In this document: in pieces, positions 7,646 to 16,900 of the stretch
Numbering within the stretch: the stretch's first letter is position 1
How the letters are laid out: each line of letters begins with the position of its first letter
Source of the DNA: UBA961 sp049317525
Lineage (GTDB): Bacteria > Bacteroidota > Ignavibacteria > Kapaibacteriales > UBA961
Length of the DNA stretch: 24,720 nt
Assembly (NCBI GenBank): GCA_049317525.1
Contig: JBMOIC010000029.1
Location: 1-24,720, forward strand
Direction of reading: 5' to 3'
The notes under the pieces: model-generated
What the model was told of the DNA's origin: nothing
The model's database searches: none
The model's input: the letters and a program-made list of their open reading frames with translations, nothing else
Translations under genes and position numbers: made by a program

Positions 7646-8587
7646 ATGTTTAGAAAGATAAGTATCAGTATAAGCACTTATCTATGTTTTACGCTTTCTC
7701 AAGCTTCCATAGCTCAGTTTGCTAGTCAAGGGCTTATAGATTCTTTAAAAAAAGTAGTTATTCCAACAAATGCAAATGGTTGGTCAATTACTGGCACTAC
7801 AAATTTTACTTTTAGTCAAGTTGGATTATCAAATTGGACAGCAGGTGGAAAGAATTCTGTTTCAATTATTAGTTTAGGTATCTATAAAGCAAATTATGCT
7901 GATAATATTATTTCATGGAATAATTATCTAGAATTGGGATATGGTTTAACTAAAATCGGCAATGATCAATTTAGAAAAAGTGATGATAGAATCATTTTTG
8001 TTTCGCAAGCTGGTATTGCTGCGGGAAAAACTATGAATTACTCTCTATTGATAGATTTTAGAACTCAATTTTCTGAAGGTAAAAACTATTCTAGCGGAAT
8101 AGATACATTAACTGGTGATTATCCTATTACTTCAAGATTTCTTTCACCTGGATATTTAACCACTGGTATTGGTATTGAATTAAAACCTGAGAAATATATG
8201 TCTATCTTATTATCTCCAATTACTGGAAGATTAACATTTATTGCCGATAAAGATATTTCGGAAAAAGGGTTATTTAATGTAAAAAAGGGTGAATATATCC
8301 GTGCTAATGCTGGATCTTTATTACATGCTAATTTTAACAATGAAGTTTTTGACAATGTAATCATAGCTTCAAGATTAAATATATTTTCTCCTTTTGATTC
8401 TCCTTGGCGGATGATTGTAAATTGTGAAAATATGATTACTTTAAAAGTAAATTCATTTATCAAAGTTACATTATCTGCAGACGCATTTTATGATGATAGA
8501 ATCATTATACAGCGTGATGATGGTACAAAAGGTCCAGCTACTCAATTAAAAAATACATTCGGCGTTGGATTTGGTTATACTTTTTAA
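7646..8587 (+). CDS. DUF3078-family outer-membrane protein
   Basis: The 313-residue product has a signal peptide (residues 1-23, cleavage SIA|Q24) and the DUF3078 signature NFTFSQVGLSNWTAGGKNS (about 53-71), followed by alternating aromatic/polar strands such as WNNYLELGYGLTK. It ends in GVGFGYTF with a C-terminal Phe, typical of outer-membrane beta-barrels that use the Bam machinery. DUF3078 proteins are Bacteroidota envelope proteins of unknown function. An AGGA box (7636-7639) lies 6 nt before the ATG. The region 7583-7645 holds TATTTG at 7617, a weak promoter candidate. The stop codon overlaps the start of the next gene by one base (TAATG). Confidence 0.85.
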   Translation: MFRKISISISTYLCFTLSQASIAQFASQGLIDSLKKVVIPTNANGWSITGTTNFTFSQVGLSNWTAGGKNSVSIISLGIYKANYADNIISWNNYLELGYGLTKIGNDQFRKSDDRIIFVSQAGIAAGKTMNYSLLIDFRTQFSEGKNYSSGIDTLTGDYPITSRFLSPGYLTTGIGIELKPEKYMSILLSPITGRLTFIADKDISEKGLFNVKKGEYIRANAGSLLHANFNNEVFDNVIIASRLNIFSPFDSPWRMIVNCENMITLKVNSFIKVTLSADAFYDDRIIIQRDDGTKGPATQLKNTFGVGFGYTF

Positions 8588-8877
8588 TGTACATGAATAA
8601 TCCTAAGCATATTAAATCAATTATTGATGATTTTATAACTTCTCATCATTGGGAAGAGCAAATTCTAATTGAATCTATTCCTTCGATATGGGAATCATCT
8701 ATTGGTGAAAAAGTTTCATCGATTGCTACATTTCAACGATTTGAAAATGGAATTATCTATATAAAGGTTCCACTTGCTCCTTGGAGAAATGAACTTATCC
8801 TTAGAAGACAAGACTATATAAAGTTAATCAATAGTAAGTTAGGAAAACCAATAGTGAATGATATAATCTTCAGATAG
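8587..8877 (+). CDS. DUF721 (DciA-like) protein
   Basis: The 96-residue product is a stand-alone DUF721 domain. It shows the conserved pattern of a Trp in the first helical part (SIWESSIGEKVSSIA, W35), a central strand NGIIYIKV, the PLAPWRNEL motif (62-70) and a C-terminal KLGKPIVNDIIFR. DciA proteins of this family load or assist the replicative helicase DnaB in bacteria lacking DnaC or DnaI; a short domain-only form like this is common in Bacteroidota. The start overlaps the DUF3078 stop by one nucleotide, implying translational coupling. ATG at 8593 (Met3) is an alternative start. It is cytoplasmic. The helicase role is inferred from the family, not shown here. Confidence 0.85.
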   Translation: MYMNNPKHIKSIIDDFITSHHWEEQILIESIPSIWESSIGEKVSSIATFQRFENGIIYIKVPLAPWRNELILRRQDYIKLINSKLGKPIVNDIIFR

Positions 8878-8887
8878 TATATAATAG

Positions 8888-8918
8888 AAAACCTCAATAA
8901 TAAATATTGAGGTTTTTT
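8888..8918. terminator. Terminator hairpin after the DUF721 gene (likely bidirectional)
   Basis: AAAACCTCAATA (8888-8899) and TATTGAGGTTTT (8905-8916) form a perfect 12-bp stem with a 5-nt loop, continuing into T residues on the plus strand (TTTTTT at 8913-8918) and, read backwards, into a T run on the minus strand. It begins 11 nt after the DUF721 stop. Because a minus-strand gene ends just beyond, it may serve both directions. Confidence 0.88.
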
Positions 8919-8927
8919 ATTTAAAAC

Positions 8928-8963
8928 AATAAGAGCCGATTTCAAACGAAATCGGCTCTTATT
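8928..8963 (-). terminator. Strong 16-bp hairpin terminator of the large adhesin gene
   Basis: 8928-8943 and 8948-8963 are perfect reverse complements (16 bp, core AAGAGCCGATTTC) around the 4-nt loop AAAC. On the minus strand the stem lies 18 nt past the stop codon at 8982 and is followed by GTTTTAAAT, a short U tract. Together with the hairpin at 8888-8918 it forms a double barrier between converging transcripts. Confidence 0.85.
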
Positions 8964-8981
8964 ATATATATCAATTAAGAA

Positions 8982-11900
8982 TTACTTAACAAATAGCATC
9001 TTTTGTGTTAATGATGTTCCACTTGTTGTAAGAGTATAATAGTATACACCATTTGACAAGCTAAATTCAGAAGGCACAAAGTTTACTGTATGCATACCTG
9101 CTTCAAATTGTGATGATGCTAAACTAGCAACTTCACGACCGAAGATATCAGATACTGTTAAAGTAACTAATGCTGTTTTTGGTAATTCAAAACGAATTGC
9201 TGTTCCTGTTGCGAATGGATTTGGTTCATTATTGAACAATTTCAAACCTTCTGCAATAATTGCTTCATTTACGCTAGTAGATGGAGTGATAAGAACATCA
9301 ATATCTTCTGATATTGTTGTACCGCACTCATTTGTAACTTCACAACGATATTTACCAGCATCAGCTGTTGTAACATCATATTTTACAAAGTTTCTATTAA
9401 TTGTATCATTAGTTACTTCTTTTGATCCAAAGAACCAACGGAATGTTGTATTTCCTGTTGTATTAACAGATACACCTAATTCTAATTTAGAACCTTGTTT
9501 GATACTTGTTGCTTTTGTGCTAACTACGATAACTGGCTTTGTTAAGAATGAAATATCTGCTGAAGATGTTACAGATCCACATACACCTGTTACAGTTACA
9601 TCATATTTACCTGCAGAAGCTGCATCCATTGTAGCAATATCTAAACTGCTTGATGTATTTGCAATTGCTGCTCCATCTTTTGTCCAAGCATATGATAAAG
9701 TACCTTCACCAGTAGCTACTACAGACATAGTATGTTTAGTACCTTCACAAACTGTTTTGTTATCTAAAGATGTTCCAATAACTGTTGGAGCATTTAGTGA
9801 CAAATCAATATTTGAAGACTTAGCTTTTACATCAACTGCTGGAGTTGCTGCAACTTGAACATTATAATCTGCTGCTGCATCAGCTGCAGAAACATTGTTA
9901 ATCATTAGTTCAGCAGTATTAGTACCTGTGTACTTTGTACCTTCAACAAGTTTAGTTGTACCCTTATACCATGCATATTCTACGCCTAAGCCAGCTACAC
10001 TTGGAGTTGCAATAGCTGAAAGTTTTGCCATTGAACCTTCGCATGCTTTAATATTTGCAGAAGCTACATTTACAGATACTGTGCCAAGAGATAAAGTAAA
10101 GATTTGTGAAGTTGCTTCACCGCATGCACCAATGATTTTAACAGAGTAGTTACCTGCATCTGCATTTGAAACACGAGCAATTTTTAATACTGGTGAATTT
10201 GCGCCACTATAACGTGTATTGTCTGTAATCAATGCATTGTTTCTAAACCATTGATACTGAACTGGAGAAATACCATAACCTGTTGTTGCTTCTGCTGCTG
10301 CTATTTCAAATTTTGCAGTTGCGCCAGCTGCTACAACTTGGCTGATTGGTTCTTTATCGATTTGAGTTCCTTTAGCTACATAAACAACCGCTTCTAATGT
10401 TGAAATTACACTGTCTGAAGTTTGAGCACCACAAGCAGTTTTAATTTTACACATGTAACGGCCAGAAGCTGTAAAGTCAACATTACGAAGAATCAATACA
10501 TAGTTATTAGCGCCTTCTACTGAAGAAGCGAATGGATAGTTTATCCCTGGACGAATTTTCTCGCCATCTTTAAACCACTCATAACCTAATGTAGTACCAC
10601 GCTTTGTAGTAAAGTTAAGAACAACATCTTTGCCTTTACATACTACTTGAGATATTGGATGGCGTTGAATTTCAACTGGTTGATTGATCTTTAAATCAAT
10701 TTTATAAACAGAAACTGTTGGATCTACACCGTTTGACTCTAAAGCGCCATCTGAGATACGACCAGTACATGTATAAGTACCTTGATCGAATTCATCTGTA
10801 TTATTGATTGTGAGAATTGATGTTCTAAAGCCAACAAATTTACCAGGAGTTGCAAGATCTCTTGATGTTGTAGATTCCCAAGTATATGATATAAAGGTAC
10901 TACCATTTGATATTACTGTACCTGGGGCTGGTTTATTGGTTGTAACTGTTGGATTTGCATTAAGTACTGTTGTACGATTGAAACATGTAGAATCAAATGC
11001 AGGTGCTGCATAAGAAACAATAGGTACTAATTCGTGTGCACCTTTAAGTGGTGGATTACGACGTAATGTATTATCAATATCAACATTAGTATTACCAGAT
11101 GCAATATTATTAATTGTCTGTGTACCACGTAATGATGCGTTAATTGAATTAACATAAGCAGTACCAGGGAAGAATACAACTGGTGATGCTGTTGAACTTA
11201 ATTCTTTAGAACCAATGCTTGTTCTAAATGCTGACAATGTTCCTTGTGGAGCAAAATTAGCATAGGCCAAATTGGTAGATGAAAATGCACTTAAAGTTGT
11301 ACTATTCCATAAATTATTGAAGTCTGTATTTAATGGTGCTGAACCTGAAGTAATAGAATATGCATAACCTGCTCCAGTATTATGGAATAAGTTATTGACA
11401 ACTCTTGTACCAGTAGCACTTGCATTAGAACAATTGAATGCTGCTGCTAATGTTGTAACTGGTGCATTTACGATAAATGTATTGTAGTAAATATTTGTGT
11501 TTTGGAATGAACTAGCAGTTAAACCAAATGTAGTATTTGCTGTACCATTTCCAACGATAACCATATTGTTGAAGATTTGTGTTGGGCTTCCGATATCAGC
11601 AAAGTTAGTATTGAAACGGATACCAGAACCAGTTCTATTAAATGAAATTTTATTATTATTGATTTGTCCACCAATTCTAGAAAATTCAGAATTGATACCA
11701 AATACTGGAATTGCATTTACAGAATTAGTTGTAATAGTATTATTACTTACAATTTGATCATTAATACCACGAAGGAATATACCTTGTGAGTAGAAATTAG
11801 ATACAGTATTACCAGTGAAAGTTAAACCAGATGCACCTGGAGCTGCAAAGCCAGCGTCTAGGAATAATGCATTATCTCCATTATTAAAAGAATTATTAAT

Positions 11901-13361
11901 GAAGCTAATTTGTTGAAATGCATTACCTGATTCAGAGTGAACCAATGTATTACCTACACCAGTATTTATATTATTTAGTCCGGTAAAAGTACATGTTGTG
12001 AAATTTAAAGATCTTGTAGTACTTTTCATCCAAATTAAACGAGAATTTACTTGTAATGGATTTGCTTGGAATGTTATACCGATAAAGTCTGTATATACAT
12101 TACCTTGAGCAAGTACTATATAATTTGTATCAGGTACTGCATATGCTGCATTATTTTTTGCCTGAAAAACAATAGTACCTGGATTTGCAGGATCTGCTTT
12201 GAATATAACTTTATTAGAAGCAGATGCACCAGGAATACCATTCACTGTCTGGCTAACTTGGCCCAAATTCATTTGTGTATTATTATAAGCTCCTGGTCGT
12301 GTATTAAATGTAACAGGACCAAGAACTCCGCCATATGTTACCGCAACAGCAGCATCACTAGGATTACTAAACCAATTTGTAGGTGTAGGTGTACCACCAA
12401 TATAATATGCACCAGAATCTAAAGCTGGTCCAACAAAAGCATCTAAAACATTATTATTATTATTATTATCGCCTACCGCAAAAGCACTTTCTACATTCTT
12501 TACAGTTACTCTAACACGTAGAGGTGATAAAGGATTATTAACAGGTACTCCTGTTGCAAGCACTAAATTTGTTGTAGAACCAGATGCCAAAGGACCTGTA
12601 TATTGTTTGTTTACGCCTGAAGCAATAATAGAACCATCAGAAACTTTAGAAACTGTAAAATCATATTGACATTTTGTCATAGGTACAGCTGATAAAGATG
12701 CTAATGTAAAACCTAAGTCATATGTGCCAGACCTAGCAGGTAAAGAAGCAGCATTACCAGTTGCAGGATCAATTAAAGCAATTGAAGTTGGTGAACCATC
12801 TGCCAATGGAGGAAGAACCATAATATCATATTCTTCTGTTTCACCATAGGTATAACCACAAGGATCGCCACCATCATTATAATAATTGGTTTTGATACGC
12901 ATTCTTCTTAAGCCTGGGGTCAAATTTGTTGCAAGAGTTAATGTAGTAGATATATCAAGTGGAGTAGATGCTATTTGACCTTGAAGCACTACTTCAGAGG
13001 CTTCATACACATTATTCATGTTTAAGTCAATCCAGCAATACACATATCCAGGTCCACCAACACCAATCCAATATGGACCATTAGGAAAACCTACATTAAG
13101 TGTAAGTGTAGTAGGTGAGCCACCAATAATTTGAAATTGTGGTGTAGTATAGTATGTAAAAATACCAGTACAAGCTGTAGAGTTACTCAAAGCTCCCAAT
13201 GTTACTTTAAAAACAGCAGTATTGTAATCATAACCAACACAAGATCCAAAAGATCCTGGATAACAATATTGTGCATTTGCCTCTTGAACACCAAAAGATG
13301 CCAAGAATCCAATTACGGCTGTATACAGCGCCAATACATAAGGGCGTACTGTTTTGAGCAT
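8982..13361 (-). CDS. Giant T9SS-secreted adhesin-like protein (GEVED, beta-helix, Ig-like repeats)
   Basis: The 1459-residue product starts with a signal peptide (residues 1-30, cleavage ANA|Q31). A GEVED-type domain follows (about 70-182, with VYCWIDLNMNNVYEASEVVL). Residues 185-320 form a spacer that includes a run of six Asn (299-304). A right-handed beta-helix-like region rich in Asn ladders (about 410-690, for example FTGNTVSNFYSQGIFLRG) comes next. Six Ig-like domains (about 780-1358) follow, each with a Tyr-x-Trp core and a D-x-G-x-Y motif such as DAGKYRCEV. The tail (1375-1459: NEPNPFATGTAIRFELP, IFGREV, LSNGVYYYTL, QKMLFVK) is a canonical T9SS type A sorting domain. The protein is predicted to be exported and displayed on the surface, possibly for adhesion or glycan binding. 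It appears to be a single-gene unit. The ligand is unknown. Confidence 0.9.
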   Translation of the reverse strand: MLKTVRPYVLALYTAVIGFLASFGVQEANAQYCYPGSFGSCVGYDYNTAVFKVTLGALSNSTACTGIFTYYTTPQFQIIGGSPTTLTLNVGFPNGPYWIGVGGPGYVYCWIDLNMNNVYEASEVVLQGQIASTPLDISTTLTLATNLTPGLRRMRIKTNYYNDGGDPCGYTYGETEEYDIMVLPPLADGSPTSIALIDPATGNAASLPARSGTYDLGFTLASLSAVPMTKCQYDFTVSKVSDGSIIASGVNKQYTGPLASGSTTNLVLATGVPVNNPLSPLRVRVTVKNVESAFAVGDNNNNNNVLDAFVGPALDSGAYYIGGTPTPTNWFSNPSDAAVAVTYGGVLGPVTFNTRPGAYNNTQMNLGQVSQTVNGIPGASASNKVIFKADPANPGTIVFQAKNNAAYAVPDTNYIVLAQGNVYTDFIGITFQANPLQVNSRLIWMKSTTRSLNFTTCTFTGLNNINTGVGNTLVHSESGNAFQQISFINNSFNNGDNALFLDAGFAAPGASGLTFTGNTVSNFYSQGIFLRGINDQIVSNNTITTNSVNAIPVFGINSEFSRIGGQINNNKISFNRTGSGIRFNTNFADIGSPTQIFNNMVIVGNGTANTTFGLTASSFQNTNIYYNTFIVNAPVTTLAAAFNCSNASATGTRVVNNLFHNTGAGYAYSITSGSAPLNTDFNNLWNSTTLSAFSSTNLAYANFAPQGTLSAFRTSIGSKELSSTASPVVFFPGTAYVNSINASLRGTQTINNIASGNTNVDIDNTLRRNPPLKGAHELVPIVSYAAPAFDSTCFNRTTVLNANPTVTTNKPAPGTVISNGSTFISYTWESTTSRDLATPGKFVGFRTSILTINNTDEFDQGTYTCTGRISDGALESNGVDPTVSVYKIDLKINQPVEIQRHPISQVVCKGKDVVLNFTTKRGTTLGYEWFKDGEKIRPGINYPFASSVEGANNYVLILRNVDFTASGRYMCKIKTACGAQTSDSVISTLEAVVYVAKGTQIDKEPISQVVAAGATAKFEIAAAEATTGYGISPVQYQWFRNNALITDNTRYSGANSPVLKIARVSNADAGNYSVKIIGACGEATSQIFTLSLGTVSVNVASANIKACEGSMAKLSAIATPSVAGLGVEYAWYKGTTKLVEGTKYTGTNTAELMINNVSAADAAADYNVQVAATPAVDVKAKSSNIDLSLNAPTVIGTSLDNKTVCEGTKHTMSVVATGEGTLSYAWTKDGAAIANTSSSLDIATMDAASAGKYDVTVTGVCGSVTSSADISFLTKPVIVVSTKATSIKQGSKLELGVSVNTTGNTTFRWFFGSKEVTNDTINRNFVKYDVTTADAGKYRCEVTNECGTTISEDIDVLITPSTSVNEAIIAEGLKLFNNEPNPFATGTAIRFELPKTALVTLTVSDIFGREVASLASSQFEAGMHTVNFVPSEFSLSNGVYYYTLTTSGTSLTQKMLFVK
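12451..12468. repeat. (TTA)6 trinucleotide repeat encoding a poly-Asn run
   Basis: Six exact TTA units on the plus strand read as six AAT Asn codons (residues 299-304) in the adhesin on the minus strand, just before the predicted beta-helix region. A slippage change would be in frame and alter only linker length. Confidence 0.9.
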
Positions 13362-13366
13362 AAAAA

Positions 13367-13373
13367 CCTCTTT
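13367..13373 (-). promoter_or_regulatory. Shine-Dalgarno sequence AAAGAGG of the adhesin gene
   Basis: On the minus strand AAAGAGG lies 5 nt before the ATG at 13361, a strong anti-16S match and a clear exception among the starts of this window, most of which have no such site. It supports the chosen start and suggests high translation. The 203-bp region 13362-13564 also holds a small hairpin (GGCTT-T-AAGCC near 13451) and the T-rich stem AGACAAA ... TTTGTCT (13519-13541), but no gene. Confidence 0.7.
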
Positions 13374-13564
13374 ATTAGAAGTAAAAAATAAATTATAAGT
13401 AAATACTTTAATATCAATGAGTTACGAAACGTATATGTCTAAATAATAGGCTTTAAGCCCAATTAGATAGTACATTTCAATGGGCAATATACTAACAAAT
13501 TTTAAAAATCAATGCTATAGACAAAGATTTTTTTTTTGTCTCATAAATTTTTACAAAATAATCT

Positions 13565-13915
13565 TTACTTAATTCCTGGTGGAACCATTTTATTTTGCTG
13601 ATTTATTGGCATACTAACAGAAAAACCTCCACATTCTTCTGTCAACTTAAACATCTCTTTATCCATAGACAGTTTATATTCCTTTAATGTATCCATGGAT
13701 ATTTTTTTTTCTTCAATCTCTTTCCATTTTTTCATAAATATCACATTCATGTCTTTAATTGCTAATGCATCACAATCTTTTAAAGCAACGGGGTCATTTT
13801 CAGCAGATTTTATACAATCACACCAAGATGAAGCAATCTTTTTTGTTGATATAGGAGTTGAACATGATTGAAATAAACCTAGTGATAAAAAGAATAGAAG
13901 ATAGATTGATTTCAT
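13565..13915 (-). CDS. Small lipoprotein of unknown function
   Basis: The 116-residue product has a lipoprotein signal with lipobox LFQSC, so Cys18 would be lipidated. The mature part has four further cysteines (C32 and C34 in WCDC, C48 in DCD, C95 in EECGG) and a charged helical middle section (about 55-92). No family is recognised, though similar small CxC ... C proteins occur widely in Bacteroidota. The start codon lies 1 nt after the stop of the upstream FG-GAP gene, so the two are almost certainly translationally coupled and may act together at the envelope. A weak stem (13519-13541) lies downstream but has no U tract, so it is not a convincing terminator. Confidence 0.75.
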   Translation of the reverse strand: MKSIYLLFFLSLGLFQSCSTPISTKKIASSWCDCIKSAENDPVALKDCDALAIKDMNVIFMKKWKEIEEKKISMDTLKEYKLSMDKEMFKLTEECGGFSVSMPINQQNKMVPPGIK

Positions 13916-13916
13916 A

Positions 13917-16900
13917 TTAATATTTAAGTGTTGATATTATTGTTTCGCCATTCATAAAGGTAATCTCTTTTACATCTTTATTTACTAGTACATAATGTGA
14001 TGATTGAGAATAATAACCAGAACCCATATAAAATTCTGTCATTCTTTTTTGTCCATTTTTAAACTGAACAATAGCCTTATTTATCTTCTTTTTTGGGTCT
14101 ATACCTATAATTTTAGAACCGTTTGATAATCGTTTCTGAAATGTTTGAACTTTATTTTTACATGAAGCAATGATAAAATGAACTGCATTTTTGTCTTTCA
14201 ACGGAACAGTTATCGCAGCTCTGGCTTCACCTGGAACATATACACCACTTTCCAAAACACTTAAAGGGGAAAATTCACCTTTGCCATTTCCAAGTAACAC
14301 TTGTCCAACACCTGCATCAAAACGCCACATTTCTCTATCTGGACCATAAAAATTTCCTGCATGAATGATATCAAGATTTCCATCTTCATTGATATCTTCT
14401 AATATAGTTCCAAAAACAGGTGAAATTTGTGATATAACTGGTAAGTCCTTCCAAGTAAATTTTCCATTACCATTATTTATCAAAACAATACTTCGGCCAT
14501 GTGCAGCTTTAGAATACAATGCATTTTTTAAAACAGAATCTCCACCAACTAGAACACTAAGACTTGCAGGTGCTATATCATCAAAATTGACAAATTTTCT
14601 GCGCAATGTTGGCATTTGTCCTATAATACTATTTGAAACTCTTGAAGGGAATAAAATACCATTTTCATAATATCCTTGAATATATTCAGTACTTCCATTA
14701 TCATCAAAATCAGCAGCATATAATACGAAAGGATTTTGTTCATTTGGTTCATTATAGCGAGTATTAGTACCAACATTTCCTACTACATAATCTATATCGC
14801 CATCATTATCTATATCTCCACCATTAATGCTGTTCCACATTCCAGATGATGTATCTATTCCTGCAGAAAGGGATTTATCAGAGAAAACGCCAGAATTGTT
14901 TTGCAGCACAAGGATTTTCATCCAATCACCAACTACAAGTAAATCTGGGTCACCATCTTTATCATAATCAGACCACAAAGCAGATTTAACATGTCCTGGA
15001 TTTAACAAAGGAAAAGCCAAAACTTCAGTTACATCTGTAAAAAATCCTTGATTATTGAGTAGAATATAACTTCTTGTTTGTTTAGCAAAGTTCCCAGCTA
15101 TATTTCTGCCACCAACAAATAGATCAATATCACCATCATTATCAAAATCAGAACCTATTACACAAGATTTAGATACTGGCATTTCTGGTAAAATACCCTT
15201 AGTAAATCCACCCTTTCCATCATTTAGATATAATCTATCAAACATTAATGATGGATTTTGCGCTGCATCCTCATTACCTCCACTAGCTACATACATATCA
15301 ATATCACCATCATTTTCAACATCAAAAAGCAGAATAGACTGATCTTCATACATTGAATCATTGGCAAAAATATTTTGTACTTGTGCTTGTGAAAAAACGC
15401 CTTCTTTCTTTTGATAAAAAATCTGTAATGGAAATCCTTGAGGTCCACCAATAACAATATCATCTAAACCATTGCCATCTATGTCTCCCGAGGCTAATGA
15501 GGGGCCATTAATAGACAATTGATTTGGTAAAAGTCTTTCATTATAAAAATCATCAAAATCATTTTCTTTATGAAGGAAAGAGATTGCGCCTGAATCTTTG
15601 GCAGTAATTTCTTCTAATAATGGTTTAATTTCTAAGGGTTTTTGCTCAACTTTGATTGCATCTGCTTGTTTTAGAGTTAATGTTTGATCGGCTTTGATTT
15701 TTAGTAGTGTTTGCTGAGCACCACCTGGCCATATAATTGTTAACTCATCTGCTATTACATTAGCACCAAGCCCAAAATGTCCAATTGCAGCAATACCAGA
15801 AGCAAAGCCTCTAGTAGAAGTTAATTGAACTGTTTGGACAGTATTTCCTGTTTTAACAATAATCTTAGCACCGATACCTTTCGTATTTGGTGTATTACCT
15901 ATACATTGAACCTTTAAATAATGATGATTTCCAGATTCCATCATTGTGTTTTTATATAAAACAGCAGTAGAATCGATAGTATTTAGAATCATATCTAAAT
16001 CACCATCATTATCAAAATCAGCATAAGCTGATGAACACGTATTATAAGGAATATCCATTCCCCATTCATCTGATACTTTTTTAAAAGTTAAATCACCATT
16101 ATTACGGAAAAGATAATTAGGTACTCGAGTTCTTTTTACTTGGCGAATAAGATTACCAATATCGAAGGTTTCGGCCATGGCCCTAATATCACCTTTAATT
16201 TGGGCTGAATCGGAAGCTTCTTTCATAGCTTCTTTGCTAATTTGCTCCATTTTATCATGGGTAATGCCCAATCTATTGAAGTCTTTATCCATCACATCCC
16301 ATTTTAATCCATTAGCAACAAAGATGTCTTTATTACCATCTAAATCGAAATCAGCAAAAAATACACTCCAGCTCCATTCTGTGGCATCAATTCCAGACAT
16401 CTGAGCAATATCACTAAACCTACCATTACCTCGATTTAATTGCAGAGTATTTTGAATAAATTGAGAAGAGTCAAAAGTGGAATTAAAAGTGGTGAAATTG
16501 TCGAATTGGGTATTTAAACGTATATGAGTTTCTGGCAACATATCTACGGCAATGATATCCATCAAACCATCATTATTAAAATCAGCAATATCATTGCCCA
16601 TTCCAAACATTACAGTATGAGGTAATTGCGCCTTGGTCATTCTTTCGAATGTTCCATTTTTTTTATTGATATACAGATAGTCTTTTTCTTCAAAATCATT
16701 AGCTATATAAATATCTGGCCATCCATCATTATTAATATCAGATGAAGTGGCACTTAATCCAAATCCTTTGTGGTCTATTCCACAAGAATCAGAAAAATCA
16801 GAAAATGTATTATTTCCATTATTACGCATCAACTTTGGTTGTACACCAACATGCTTATAGCCAGCTCTTTGAATACCATTATTAACTACTAATACATCTA

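Noticed and set aside
9232..9858. Plus-strand open frame of 208 codons inside the adhesin gene
   Set aside because: It lies opposite the Ig-like domains; its low-complexity Val/Thr/Ser composition is explained by the antisense of Thr/Ala-rich codons.
12066..12422. Plus-strand open frame of 118 codons inside the adhesin gene
   Set aside because: It is antisense to a well-supported protein, is extremely rich in Cys and Ile from the reversed codon pattern, and has no recognisable domain.
13519..13541. AGACAAA ... TTTGTCT stem with a T run, considered as a terminator for the lipoprotein gene
   Set aside because: On the strand of that gene the run of A lies in the loop and no U tract follows the stem, so it does not fit an intrinsic terminator.
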